A stretch of DNA of 24,254 nt from CAZUVQ01 sp964623915 (GCA_964623915.1 CAZUVQ010000016.1:1-24254), one strand, 5' to 3'. Positions 8,201 through 16,304 are shown, counted from the first letter of the stretch. The notes: a model not told the origin generated them from the sequence alone. Made by a program: numbers and translations.

Positions 8201-8218
8201 TTGTCAGGTTAAAACACA

Positions 8219-8243
8219 GGCGCGGAATTTTTCCGCGCCTTTA
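8219..8243. terminator. Bidirectional terminator between the mini-proteins and the kinase gene
   Basis: A 9-bp perfect stem, GGCGCGGAA (8219-8227) with TTCCGCGCC (8231-8239), has a TTT loop. It is followed by TTTATTAT on the plus strand and by TGTGTTTT on the minus strand. It lies between two converging transcripts and should stop both. Confidence 0.9.
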
Positions 8244-9332
8244 TTATATCCTTAAATTTGAAATTTCATCATTAATAATGCCATTCATAGTTTTCATCTT
8301 TTCTTCAATATCCGAAACAAGCTTTAGTTGAGTTCTCGCTCTGTGAAGATTATGCTTTTCATGTTGAATTTTAAAGTATGTATCGCCACTTAAATAATCT
8401 GTCAAAAATCTGATACCGCATTCATATGTCATGATTTTTGCACCATAGGGCAAAAGCTCAAGCTCTCTTTTTGTTATAACACTGCCAAGCTCTTCTAAAA
8501 AACCTCTTGTAAAAAATGTAAAAAGCTCAATATCAAACCAAATCTTTGATAAATCAACCTCATCTTCACTTCCTGTGGATGCCCCGAAGCGCAGAGCATC
8601 TCCATAGTCATACAAAAGCGAACCGGGCATAACAGTGTCAAGGTCTATTACGCATACGCCTTCACCCGTATTATTGTCAAGCATAACATTATTAAGCTTT
8701 GTATCATTGTGTGTTACGCGCAGGGGTATGCTGCCATCAGAAATGCCATTTACTATGGTATCAACGTCAGATTCCCTCGCAAGCGCAAATTCAATTTCCG
8801 CCTCTGTTTCCTTTACCCTACCACATTTATCTTCTTCGATTGCCTTTTTCAGATTGTTAAATCTTATTCGTGTATTATGAAAATCCGGTATGGTTTCAAA
8901 AAGCTTGTCCGCCGGAAAATCAGAGAGCATATTCTGAAATCTGCCGAAAGATTTTGCGGCGTTATAAAACTGAATCGGATTTTCCACTGCATTGTATGAA
9001 GTGGCATCCTCAATAAACTTATATACTCTGAAATAATTATTATCGTCAGCCTTATAAAAATCTTTACCATCAAGAGTCTGAACTAAAGTAAGCCCCTCCC
9101 TGTCGGGATTGCCTCCTGCCGCTGTTATTTTTTTCCGTATATGCTCGGTAACAAGCCCGATATTTCTCATAACCATTTCGGGTTGTTTGAATACATTGTT
9201 GTTTAATCTCTGAAGTATGAACTTGGGGTCGGTCTCAGCCAGATATGTATCATTTATATGACCGTCCCCATAAGGTTCAATAGATGATTCCGTAGAGAAA
9301 TGTTTGATGATTTCTTTTAAAGAGTACTGCAT
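8244..9332 (-). CDS. APH-fold sugar kinase, N-acetylhexosamine 1-kinase-like
   Basis: The 362-residue protein of the aminoglycoside-phosphotransferase fold resembles Bifidobacterium NahK in length and motifs. The nucleotide lobe starts near YGDGHINDTYL; the catalytic loop is RVTHNDTKLNNVML with D210 as the likely base; the metal-binding segment is VIDLDTVMPG (D230/D232), followed by YDYGDALRFG. NahK phosphorylates free GlcNAc or GalNAc at C1. The neighbouring nagB, 22 bases upstream and in the same direction, supports an amino-sugar substrate. A GGAGGG ribosome site lies about 12 bases before the ATG, slightly far. The gene is the last of its transcript, ending at the bidirectional terminator. 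I see no GNB/LNB phosphorylase or UDP-hexose uridylyltransferase here, so the full lacto-N-biose pathway cannot be claimed; another sugar or amino alcohol remains possible. Confidence 0.8.
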   Translation of the reverse strand: MQYSLKEIIKHFSTESSIEPYGDGHINDTYLAETDPKFILQRLNNNVFKQPEMVMRNIGLVTEHIRKKITAAGGNPDREGLTLVQTLDGKDFYKADDNNYFRVYKFIEDATSYNAVENPIQFYNAAKSFGRFQNMLSDFPADKLFETIPDFHNTRIRFNNLKKAIEEDKCGRVKETEAEIEFALARESDVDTIVNGISDGSIPLRVTHNDTKLNNVMLDNNTGEGVCVIDLDTVMPGSLLYDYGDALRFGASTGSEDEVDLSKIWFDIELFTFFTRGFLEELGSVITKRELELLPYGAKIMTYECGIRFLTDYLSGDTYFKIQHEKHNLHRARTQLKLVSDIEEKMKTMNGIINDEISNLRI

Positions 9333-9354
9333 TTCAGGTATGAACCCTCCATTG

Positions 9355-10065
9355 TTATATTTTTACTGCTGATTCATCTATCAGTACTGTTACATTAGGA
9401 TGCATAAGCAGCATTGTTGATGGATTTTGCGTTGTAATAAAATTGTTAAGCAGCTCCCGTGTCACTTGCTCTTTGTTTTTTCCACTAATTAGCATTAGAA
9501 TATGCTTTGCTTTCATGATGCTGCCAAGCCCCATGGTAACAGCCTTTGTGGGAACGTCCGCTTTTCTTTCAAAAAAACGTGAATTTGCTTCAATTGTTTT
9601 ATCTGTCAGGGTAACAACATGTGTTCTTGCATCCATCTTTTCACATGGCTCATTAAAACCAATATGGCCGTTATTGCCGATGCCGAGAACCATTATGTCA
9701 ATGCCGCCTTTTTCTGCTATACTTTCATCATAAGCATGAGCAGCCTCTTCAATATTTTCACCTACTCCGGAAGGAATATTCGTATTCTCCGGTTTTAAAT
9801 TAACCTTTGAATAAAGGTTTTTGTTCATAAAATACCAATAACTTTGATTATGAGTTTTTTCAAGACCATAGTATTCATCAAGATTAAATGTTGTAACACT
9901 GCCAAAATCAAGATTTCTTTGCGCTAATGACGCATACATTCCAACACCTGTTGAGCCTGTGGGCAAGCCCAATACGCATGCAGGTTTGCTTATAATCTGC
10001 TCTGCTAAAATATCAGCGGCTTTCTTTGAAAATTCTTCATAATTTTTACATTTAATAACATTCAC
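9355..10065 (-). CDS. nagB: Glucosamine-6-phosphate deaminase
   Basis: Converts glucosamine-6-phosphate to fructose-6-phosphate and ammonia, the step that sends amino sugars into glycolysis. At 236 residues it is a normal short Gram-positive NagB. Visible motifs: the phosphate loop LPTGSTGVGMY, NLDEYYGL with the catalytic aspartate, and GIGNNGHIGFNEP with the catalytic histidine and glutamate. It starts at GTG (10065) with GGAGTGA seven bases upstream; the next in-frame ATG would remove conserved N-terminal sequence. It lies 22 bases before the kinase gene, so the two form an operon. I see no intrinsic terminator between the preceding lyxose isomerase gene and nagB, so transcription may also enter from upstream. 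The 140-base leader holds an AT-rich palindrome that could be an operator. Confidence 0.95.
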   Translation of the reverse strand: MNVIKCKNYEEFSKKAADILAEQIISKPACVLGLPTGSTGVGMYASLAQRNLDFGSVTTFNLDEYYGLEKTHNQSYWYFMNKNLYSKVNLKPENTNIPSGVGENIEEAAHAYDESIAEKGGIDIMVLGIGNNGHIGFNEPCEKMDARTHVVTLTDKTIEANSRFFERKADVPTKAVTMGLGSIMKAKHILMLISGKNKEQVTRELLNNFITTQNPSTMLLMHPNVTVLIDESAVKI

Positions 10066-10099
10066 AACAATTCACTCCAATATTTATAAATTTTAATAC

Positions 10100-10118
10100 A
10101 ATAATATGATATATTATT
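10100..10118. promoter_or_regulatory. AT-rich palindrome upstream of nagB, candidate operator
   Basis: AATAATAT (10100-10107) and ATATTATT (10111-10118) form a perfect 8-bp inverted repeat around GAT, about 35 bases upstream of the nagB start. The base composition makes chance palindromes likely, and it does not obviously resemble the NagR/DasR-type site. Low-confidence operator candidate. Confidence 0.3.
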
Positions 10119-10206
10119 ATGGCAGCGTTTGAAATATACAATCTTTCTCAAAATTAACACAATGTTGCCAAAATATTTTAATTAATAACTGAAAAGAGAT
10201 TATGCT

Positions 10207-10752
10207 TTAAACAGTTCTTTTGCTTGCGGCATCAATTCTCGGATCAGTATATATATCAAATTCATCACGGCTCTTTGTTGAAAATTCAGAAACAACAGCA
10301 CCTTCGGGCCCGGCCTGAAACCAATGGAGCGTATTTGGCAAAATTGTATACTGTTCTCCCGGTTTTAATACAATTTCATGCCTGCATGTAAAGTATTCCT
10401 CGCTACCTTGTGGAGGAATTGCTTTAATATTTTCTTCGCCTTCGCCCTCTACATAAAGGTAAACCTCTCCAAAGCGGCAGCGAAATGTTTCTTCTTTGCC
10501 AATCTCACCATCAATTTCCGGGTGACGGTGTTCAGGGCATGTCTGCCCGGGCAAGAGAACAAGCTCCTTGGCGCAGCAACGGTCAGTATTGACATAAACT
10601 AACAGTTCAAGACCAATTTTTTCAACACAGCCTAGCTCGTATTCAGCAACCTCTATATTATTTTTTTCTTCTTGCGTAAGTGCGATATTTGCCTTTTCAA
10701 AATATTTTAAAGCCTCTTTGCTGTATTTTTCATAATCCTTTTTTGAAACCAT
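10207..10752 (-). CDS. D-lyxose ketol-isomerase (cupin)
   Basis: The 181-residue single-domain cupin isomerise D-lyxose and D-xylulose, and D-mannose and D-fructose, in characterised relatives. The sequence follows Bacillus-type D-lyxose isomerases almost throughout: LVYVNTDRCCAKELVLLPGQ, PEHRHPEIDGEIGKEETFRC and ILPNTLHWFQAGPEGAVVSE, then STKSRDEFDIYTDPRI. The expected metal ligands are H75, H77, E88 and H143, all present. The ribosome site is AAAGGATT, about nine bases before the ATG. The gene lies 27 bases behind the E2-like gene in the same direction, and the two probably share the promoter at 11671-11699. The B. subtilis homologue is a stress-regulon gene of unclear physiological role, so the true substrate in the cell is uncertain even though the family call is firm. 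Confidence 0.92.
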   Translation of the reverse strand: MVSKKDYEKYSKEALKYFEKANIALTQEEKNNIEVAEYELGCVEKIGLELLVYVNTDRCCAKELVLLPGQTCPEHRHPEIDGEIGKEETFRCRFGEVYLYVEGEGEENIKAIPPQGSEEYFTCRHEIVLKPGEQYTILPNTLHWFQAGPEGAVVSEFSTKSRDEFDIYTDPRIDAASKRTV

Positions 10753-10779
10753 AAAATCTAATCCTTTCTGCTTTTTGTT

Positions 10780-11631
10780 TTAATCTAAATCCCGCTCAAC
10801 CTTTTCCGGTGGATTTTCAAGGAGCCATGGGTTTTCTAAATAAGTTTTCAATGCTTTGAAAACGCGCGAATAATAATGACCGTCACATATCCTCTCATCA
10901 CAAACAACCTTAAATTCAAGCATTTTTTTCATAACGGTATCCCCGTTTGAGTTTACTGTGTATTCGCATCTTTTTGCGCCAATAGAACAAAATACGGGCA
11001 AATTGCCAAAATCATAAAGATGGTGATAAACTGGCGATATTCCAAGGGAACCGATATTAGTTAAAAACATTGTCCCGTGGAAAGGGCTTAATTTGACGAG
11101 ATGTTTTGGCAAAATACCAAAATAATCAAGTGTTTTTAAAAACCAGACGATAAATTTCAGTAAAACACCTGGCATATGAGCTAAAACCCTTGCCACAGAA
11201 TCCATATCATTCTGGTCTCCTTCAAGCCTGTTTTCCTCAATTAACCTATTTAACCTCTCGTATACATCATTTAATGTGTCCGTAGGCTCTGCCGGTAATT
11301 TAACAACGGTTTCATCAGCTGATAACTCAAGCTTCTTTTTAATGGTAAGGCAAATATCTATACCGTTTCTGGCATAAATTTTCTGTCCCCTTATAAACCT
11401 GTTTACGCCTGGAAATTCAGCAATGGTTCTTATGTATGCGGCTATGAAAACATCCATCATTCCCAATCCCTTTTTACCTTCGGCTCTTTTAGTTCTTAAA
11501 TATTTTTCTGCCTCAGTTATGTCCACAGATGCCGAAAAAAGGTTTGAAGCTCCGTTACGGTTAGGCATAATATACGGAGTCATAAAAATCATTGGAGGGA
11601 GATTTTTTATTTTTCTTCCTTCTTTATACAT
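10780..11631 (-). CDS. Stand-alone 2-oxoacid dehydrogenase E2-like acyltransferase domain, catalytic His replaced
   Basis: The 283 residues look like the CoA-acyltransferase core of E2 subunits (chloramphenicol-acetyltransferase fold), without lipoyl or subunit-binding domains. Supporting stretches are TKFMP-like MTPYIMPNRNG near the start, MMDVFIAAYIRTIAEFPGVNRF, FLTNIGSLGISPVYHHLYDFG, and the C-terminal VVCDERICDGHYYSRVF. In active E2 and CAT enzymes the last motif is (D)HRxxDG; here position 246 is Glu, so the usual catalytic histidine is missing. There are no E1 or E3 genes nearby. A hydrophobic segment near 155-170 (GVLLKFIVWFLKTLDYFG) may associate with membrane. The ribosome site is weak. 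It is the first gene of an operon with D-lyxose isomerase. Similar solo proteins occur in other clostridia; function unknown. Confidence 0.75.
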   Translation of the reverse strand: MYKEGRKIKNLPPMIFMTPYIMPNRNGASNLFSASVDITEAEKYLRTKRAEGKKGLGMMDVFIAAYIRTIAEFPGVNRFIRGQKIYARNGIDICLTIKKKLELSADETVVKLPAEPTDTLNDVYERLNRLIEENRLEGDQNDMDSVARVLAHMPGVLLKFIVWFLKTLDYFGILPKHLVKLSPFHGTMFLTNIGSLGISPVYHHLYDFGNLPVFCSIGAKRCEYTVNSNGDTVMKKMLEFKVVCDERICDGHYYSRVFKALKTYLENPWLLENPPEKVERDLD

Positions 11632-11662
11632 TTATTTTATTCCAATCTTCTGATTTTAATTT

Positions 11663-11699
11663 ACTGTTTTATAATAACAGTTTATATAAATTTTGTCAA
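11663..11699 (-). promoter_or_regulatory. Sigma-A promoter of the E2-like/lyxose isomerase operon with overlapping inverted repeat
   Basis: On the minus strand, a perfect TTGACA (11699-11694), a 17-base spacer and TATTAT (11676-11671). An inverted repeat, ACTGTT (11663-11668) with AACAGT (11676-11681), straddles the -10 box and could be a repressor site. The promoter is firm; the operator is tentative. Confidence 0.82.
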
Positions 11700-11785
11700 G
11701 AAAAACCCTTTATTGCATAAATTATTTTGTTGTTCTATAATACTTATGCTAAATCATTAAAAAAATTTATATTTTTTTTAAATCA

Positions 11786-11813
11786 AAAATCGCCTGAATC
11801 AGCAGGCGATTTT
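11786..11813 (-). terminator. Rho-independent terminator behind the FAD dehydrogenase gene
   Basis: A perfect 11-bp stem, AAAATCGCCTG (11786-11796) with CAGGCGATTTT (11803-11813), has a 6-base loop. On the minus strand it is followed by a T-rich run. It lies about 60 bases past the stop codon of the dehydrogenase gene and isolates that operon from the E2-like gene. Confidence 0.9.
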
Positions 11814-11874
11814 ATAGATTTGATATTCAACGAGCTAAAATAGTCGTTCCATTTTTCACTTTCAAATTCCTTTA

Positions 11875-13263
11875 TTAAATTAATTTTCTACCCATTAAAA
11901 CACCCATAACGGATGACATCATAAGACCGCGCGTCCATCCGCTTGAATCTCCCAGAGAAAACAACCCTTTTATATTTGTATTGAAGCTCTCATCCATTTT
12001 TACACGGTTACTGTAAAACTTCAGCTCAGGCGAATACAAAAGTGTTTCCGTTGAAGCAAAACCGGGGACAACCTCATCAACCGCTTGCATAAAATTAATA
12101 ATATTTATCATTGAACGGTAAGGAAGTGCAGCCGTTATATCACCTGCAACGGCATCGGGCAGTGTTGGTTTCAAGTTTGCATATGCAAGCTCTTTTTGCC
12201 ATGTACGCTTACCGTCTAAAATATCTCCATAACGCTGAACAAGTATATGACCGGCACCAAGCATATTGGAAAGTTCGCCTATTTTCTGTGCGTATGCAAT
12301 CGGCTGATTAAATGGTGTGCTGAAATTATGTGAGCATAAAACAGCAAGATTTGTATTGTCGCTTTTGAAATCCTTATATGAATGACCATTTACAACAGCC
12401 AACCCACCGTCATAGTTTTCCTGGCTTACAAAACCGCCGGGGTTCTGGCAAAAAGTTCTGACTTTATTTTTAAACGGTTTAGGATATCCTATAAGCTTTG
12501 ATTCATACAAAACCTTATTGACCTTTTCCATAACCTCATTTCTGACTTCAACTCGCACACCAATATCAACGGTACCGGGTTGATGTGCAATATTATGCTC
12601 TGTGCAAATCTGCTCAAACCAGTCCGCTCCTCTTCTGCCGGTAGCTACAATTGTGTTTTCCGCAAAAACTTCACGTATACCTTCGCCTGTTTCAATTTCT
12701 GCACCAAGGCATTTGTCATCCTTAATCAGAATGTTTGTGCATTGACAACCAAACAATATTTCAACACCGTTTTCAAGCAGATAGTCCTGAATTGCTTTAT
12801 AAATTGCCTGTGCTTTTTCAGTTCCAAGATGACGGATGGGACAATCCACAAGCCTGAGACCCGCCCTAATTGCCCTTTTTCTGATTTCTTTTACTTCCTC
12901 GGTGTTGTCAATACCCTCAATATGGGAATCTGCACCGAATTCAAGGTAAATCTTATCAGTATAATCTATTGTGTCCTGTGCAAGCTGTTCACCAATAAGT
13001 TCAGGCAAATCTCCTCCCACCTCACTTGAAAGTGAAAGCTTGCCGTCCGAAAATGCGCCGGCACCTGAAAAGCCTGTTGTTATGTGACAGTAAGGCTTGC
13101 AATTTATACAAATTTTTGTTTTTCCCTTTGGACAGTGTCTTTTTTCTATGGCAAGACCTTTTTCCACAATCATAATTTTCTTATCGGATTTATTTTTGAG
13201 CATTTCAATTGCAGTAAAAATACCGGCAGGTCCTGCTCCTATAATTAATACATCGTATTTCAT
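11875..13263 (-). CDS. FAD-dependent dehydrogenase (COG2509-like) with four-cysteine cluster
   Basis: The 462-residue flavoprotein has the Rossmann FAD motif DVLIIGAGPAGIFTAIEM at 4-21, the ATGRRGADW segment of the second FAD contact, and a C-terminal GLFSLGDSSGWTRGLMMSS that closes the FAD site. Directly behind the first FAD motif lies HCPKGKTKICINCKPYCH, with cysteines 44, 52, 55 and 59 (CX7CX2CX3C), which could bind an iron-sulfur cluster or zinc. The protein belongs to the uncharacterised NAD(P)/FAD-dependent oxidoreductases found widely in anaerobes; substrate unknown. The ATG has GGGGGTGG in front and is 15 bases behind the YhaN-like ATPase gene, so it is the last gene of the nuclease/ATPase transcript. 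Whether the enzyme is functionally tied to DNA metabolism or is simply co-transcribed cannot be decided here. Confidence 0.85.
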   Translation of the reverse strand: MKYDVLIIGAGPAGIFTAIEMLKNKSDKKIMIVEKGLAIEKRHCPKGKTKICINCKPYCHITTGFSGAGAFSDGKLSLSSEVGGDLPELIGEQLAQDTIDYTDKIYLEFGADSHIEGIDNTEEVKEIRKRAIRAGLRLVDCPIRHLGTEKAQAIYKAIQDYLLENGVEILFGCQCTNILIKDDKCLGAEIETGEGIREVFAENTIVATGRRGADWFEQICTEHNIAHQPGTVDIGVRVEVRNEVMEKVNKVLYESKLIGYPKPFKNKVRTFCQNPGGFVSQENYDGGLAVVNGHSYKDFKSDNTNLAVLCSHNFSTPFNQPIAYAQKIGELSNMLGAGHILVQRYGDILDGKRTWQKELAYANLKPTLPDAVAGDITAALPYRSMINIINFMQAVDEVVPGFASTETLLYSPELKFYSNRVKMDESFNTNIKGLFSLGDSSGWTRGLMMSSVMGVLMGRKLI

Positions 13264-13278
13264 ATTTCCACCCCCAAG

Positions 13279-15234
13279 TTATAATTGTATCACATTTATA
13301 CCCTCTCCTGCAATAGGTCTGCAGGAAAAAATAATTATTTGTTGACCTTTTTCGGCACGTTTTACAAGCATTTTCAAAGTGTTTCTTTGTCTTTCTTCGT
13401 CGTATGTCAGAAAAACATCATCGAGAATTATAGGGTTTTTCCCTTTAAACAATATATCAGAAACAGCAAGCCGTACTGAAAGATAAACCTGGTCGGCTGT
13501 TCCGGCAGAAAAATAACCTAATTGCTTTATGCCCCCCATGCCCATTGTAACGGAATATTTTTTATCTATTAACAGTTCATTGTGAACTCCTTCTGTTATT
13601 TCAGAAATAATTTCGGATGCACGGGCATTTACCTTTGGAGTAAAATCACTGCTAATATCGGCGTAAACCTCATCAAGTGTATCCTTTGCAAGCTTTAATG
13701 CCTCATACTCAACAGCTGCAATATTAAGCTCTTTTACTGCCTCTGCCTGCTCTGTTACAATTATATCAAGGCTTCTCCCCTGTTCGCCTGCACTAAGATA
13801 ACCGTCTATTCTTGATTTTTCCTCGATTGCGCTCTCAAGCTTGCCACGAATTGCCTGTTCCTTTTCGGCTATTTCCTCAGGTGTAATACCGCTGTCACTT
13901 TGCCCATTATTTTTTTGTGATATTACCGTTTCATACTGCGACAGGTTTTTTTCATATTCCACCCTTTGTAATTCGAATTTCTTATGGCATTCATCGTATC
14001 TGCTTTTTACAACAATGTATCTGGAACGCTTGTCTGTATATTCCATAAGGCTTTCTGAACCAAACTTTTTAAGCTCGGCTCTAATTTTTTCGTTTTTTTC
14101 TAAAATGCTGTTATAATCAGCCAAATAAATTTCATAATCCTTTTTATACGCATTTAAGTTGTTATTCATCATTACGACTGTTACAGTTAAACCTGCAGTT
14201 AAAATAAATATAAAAGGAATGATAAATCCTGCTAATGCTGACAATACGGCAAGTATAATCAAAAAAGTCAGATTATTTTTATATTTAATTATTTTACTGT
14301 CATATTCAATCTTTTTCTCTTCAATATTTTTTTCATCCGCAACAGCTTCATAAATAATTTTGTCAGCCTCATCTTCAAATACTTTCATGCTTGTTAGCTG
14401 CTCTTGTAAAGAATTCAGCTCATTTTCAGACAGTTTTAAAGATGTTTTTATATTATCAAGCTTAATTTTTGTTTCGGTGGTTTTATCATTTGCAAACCTT
14501 TTTTGAGCTTCTTCTTTCTGCTTCTGAAAAGATGAAAGCGCATCTCTTAATTTTTCAATTTCCAAAGAGAGTTCCTTACTTTGTTTTGAGCGTTCAAATG
14601 ATGCTTTTCTGTGTATTTCAGCATTTGCTTTTTCTTCATTTAAGGCAGAGATTTTTTCCTTTAATTCCTCTAAAAGACCGCCGCTGCCACGAAGTGGTTT
14701 GTATTTTTTTATTTCATTTGTAATTGCCTGTGCCGCACTGTGGTAGCTAACATCATCTTCACCGCTTAATGAAAGGTTTATTAGTTTATTTGCAATTTCT
14801 TCATCCTCGCCGGCTATTTCAGATTGCAGCTGCTTAATATAAAATGTTTTTGTAAAGGCTTCCTCGCATAACCCAACAAAAAGTTCACCGTCAAACTTAA
14901 TTCTTTCACCGCTTGTATCTATTGCTTCAATCTTGTCAAGACCTTGTGATTTGGATGACTCACGGAAAACACGAATTTCTTTACCCAGTTCATCTGTGAG
15001 GATAATTTCACCGCTCATTGCCACGCCGCCCCAGGGCAAAAACCTTTTTCTCTCATTTGAAGACGGATTTGCTCCTCTGCCTGAAAAGCCGTAAATCATC
15101 GCCCTGATAAAAGACATTATTGTGGACTTGCCCGCCTCATTTTTTCCGTAAATAACATTTACTCCATCAGACAAGCCGATAGAAAAGTTATTAAACTTTC
15201 CATATGATATGAGGTTTATTGATTTAATTTTCAC
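13279..15234 (-). CDS. YhaN-like SMC/SbcC-type ATPase with membrane segment
   Basis: The 651-residue ABC-type ATPase has the Rad50/SbcC layout. Walker A is GKNEAGKST at 30-38; coiled-coil arms fill roughly 180-320 and 360-525; the ABC signature is FSAGTADQ at 575-582; Walker B is PIILDDVFLTYD at 601-612. In the middle, where SbcC/Rad50 has a zinc hook, there is instead a pair of hydrophobic spans at about 323-356, as in Bacillus YhaN, so the arms are probably membrane-tethered. It is shorter than B. subtilis YhaN (over 900 residues) because the arms are short. It starts at GTG 15234, overlapping the nuclease stop by four bases (GTGA), with AGGTGA eight bases upstream. It should form a complex with the upstream metallophosphatase; a DNA repair role is inferred from the SbcCD parallel. 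Confidence 0.87.
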   Translation of the reverse strand: MKIKSINLISYGKFNNFSIGLSDGVNVIYGKNEAGKSTIMSFIRAMIYGFSGRGANPSSNERKRFLPWGGVAMSGEIILTDELGKEIRVFRESSKSQGLDKIEAIDTSGERIKFDGELFVGLCEEAFTKTFYIKQLQSEIAGEDEEIANKLINLSLSGEDDVSYHSAAQAITNEIKKYKPLRGSGGLLEELKEKISALNEEKANAEIHRKASFERSKQSKELSLEIEKLRDALSSFQKQKEEAQKRFANDKTTETKIKLDNIKTSLKLSENELNSLQEQLTSMKVFEDEADKIIYEAVADEKNIEEKKIEYDSKIIKYKNNLTFLIILAVLSALAGFIIPFIFILTAGLTVTVVMMNNNLNAYKKDYEIYLADYNSILEKNEKIRAELKKFGSESLMEYTDKRSRYIVVKSRYDECHKKFELQRVEYEKNLSQYETVISQKNNGQSDSGITPEEIAEKEQAIRGKLESAIEEKSRIDGYLSAGEQGRSLDIIVTEQAEAVKELNIAAVEYEALKLAKDTLDEVYADISSDFTPKVNARASEIISEITEGVHNELLIDKKYSVTMGMGGIKQLGYFSAGTADQVYLSVRLAVSDILFKGKNPIILDDVFLTYDEERQRNTLKMLVKRAEKGQQIIIFSCRPIAGEGINVIQL

Positions 15235-16304
15235 CTTTTGCTCACCTGCCTTGTGCGAAGTGCAGAAACTGCATATTTTGTAGCAAGTTCACGAATTTCT
15301 ACGCTGCAGTCTTTTATTGCTATCTTATCTATGAAAGCCCTTTCAATAAGCCCCGGTTCGCCTTGAGAGGCACCTGCTGTATCATCAATAATTTTCGTAT
15401 AAAATGTTTTTTCCGAAAAAAGCTTTTCGAGAACAAAACTATCAAATACAATGCCCTCTTTTTTTTCGCCTGTAAGAATAATCCTGTAAATATTGTTTTT
15501 TTGTGTATGCGTTATTGATAGGATATCATCGTATGTCAGGCAGTCGCTTATATCACATTTTAGCGTTATTAACTGCCGTGAACATACACTTACAAAGCTT
15601 AAATCAGCACCATCAAATGATACCTCACCCATTATAATTCCCTTTTCTCCTGCTTCATCAAACTTTCTACCTTCGGGAATGCCGGAATAAGCATATGTTG
15701 TTTTGCCTAACTTATTAATGCCTTCATGGTTATGTATATGACCTGCCGCTAAATAATGAATCCCAGATTTTTCAATTATCTCGCTTGATATGGGCGCAAA
15801 CCTCTCCTCACGATATGGTGGAAGATTACAGTGGGTAACAAAGATATTTACGTATTCGTCATCAGGGCAGGTTAAGCTATTCCATACGCTGCTATCTTCA
15901 TGTTTATTTAAAAAGCCATGCCCAAAAACACGAAACCCTTTATCCCGAAACGTAACACACCCTATTCCCTCGCCGAATATGGTTACATTTTCGCCAAGGT
16001 CAATCTTATTATAAATCTCATTTTCATCGATTGCATCGTGATTTCCGGGAGCAATACAAACAGGAATATGGCTTATTTTTGCAAAGCATCTTTTTAAAAA
16101 TTCAACAGTCTGAAATGAAACATATTCATTTTCAAACACATCTCCTGCTATGAGCAGAACATCTGCGTTAAATTCTGCTGTTTTGTCTATGATTTTTTCA
16201 AATGTTGTCAGCAGTTCACCCCTTCTTATGTTTGCAATGTGAGAAGGGAGATCTGAAAATGGAGTATCAAAATGCATATCTGCGCAATGAACAATTTTTA
16301 TCAT
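15231..16304 (-). CDS. SbcD/YhaO-like DNA repair exonuclease, metallophosphatase
   Basis: The 357-residue calcineurin-like phosphoesterase has all expected two-metal motifs: D9 and H11 in VHCADMHFD, D55 in AGDVFEN, N88 and H89 in PGNHD, H158 in VTHCN, and H189/H191 in AAGHIHNHEG. The order and spacing match the Mre11/SbcD nuclease family, and the partner ATPase overlaps its 3' end. The start at 16304 (MIKIVHCADMHFD) is chosen because GGAGG lies nine bases upstream; the in-frame ATG at 16313 would sit only two to three bases from that site and any longer start is inside the leader. The C-terminal third is the capping domain, poorly conserved. I find no clear promoter between it and the rpmE terminator. 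Confidence 0.9.
   Translation of the reverse strand: MIKIVHCADMHFDTPFSDLPSHIANIRRGELLTTFEKIIDKTAEFNADVLLIAGDVFENEYVSFQTVEFLKRCFAKISHIPVCIAPGNHDAIDENEIYNKIDLGENVTIFGEGIGCVTFRDKGFRVFGHGFLNKHEDSSVWNSLTCPDDEYVNIFVTHCNLPPYREERFAPISSEIIEKSGIHYLAAGHIHNHEGINKLGKTTYAYSGIPEGRKFDEAGEKGIIMGEVSFDGADLSFVSVCSRQLITLKCDISDCLTYDDILSITHTQKNNIYRIILTGEKKEGIVFDSFVLEKLFSEKTFYTKIIDDTAGASQGEPGLIERAFIDKIAIKDCSVEIRELATKYAVSALRTRQVSKR

Noticed and set aside
12580..13029. Plus-strand 149-codon open frame
   Set aside because: It is antisense to the FAD dehydrogenase, whose motifs are clear on the minus strand, and its translation is Cys/Phe-rich without motif.
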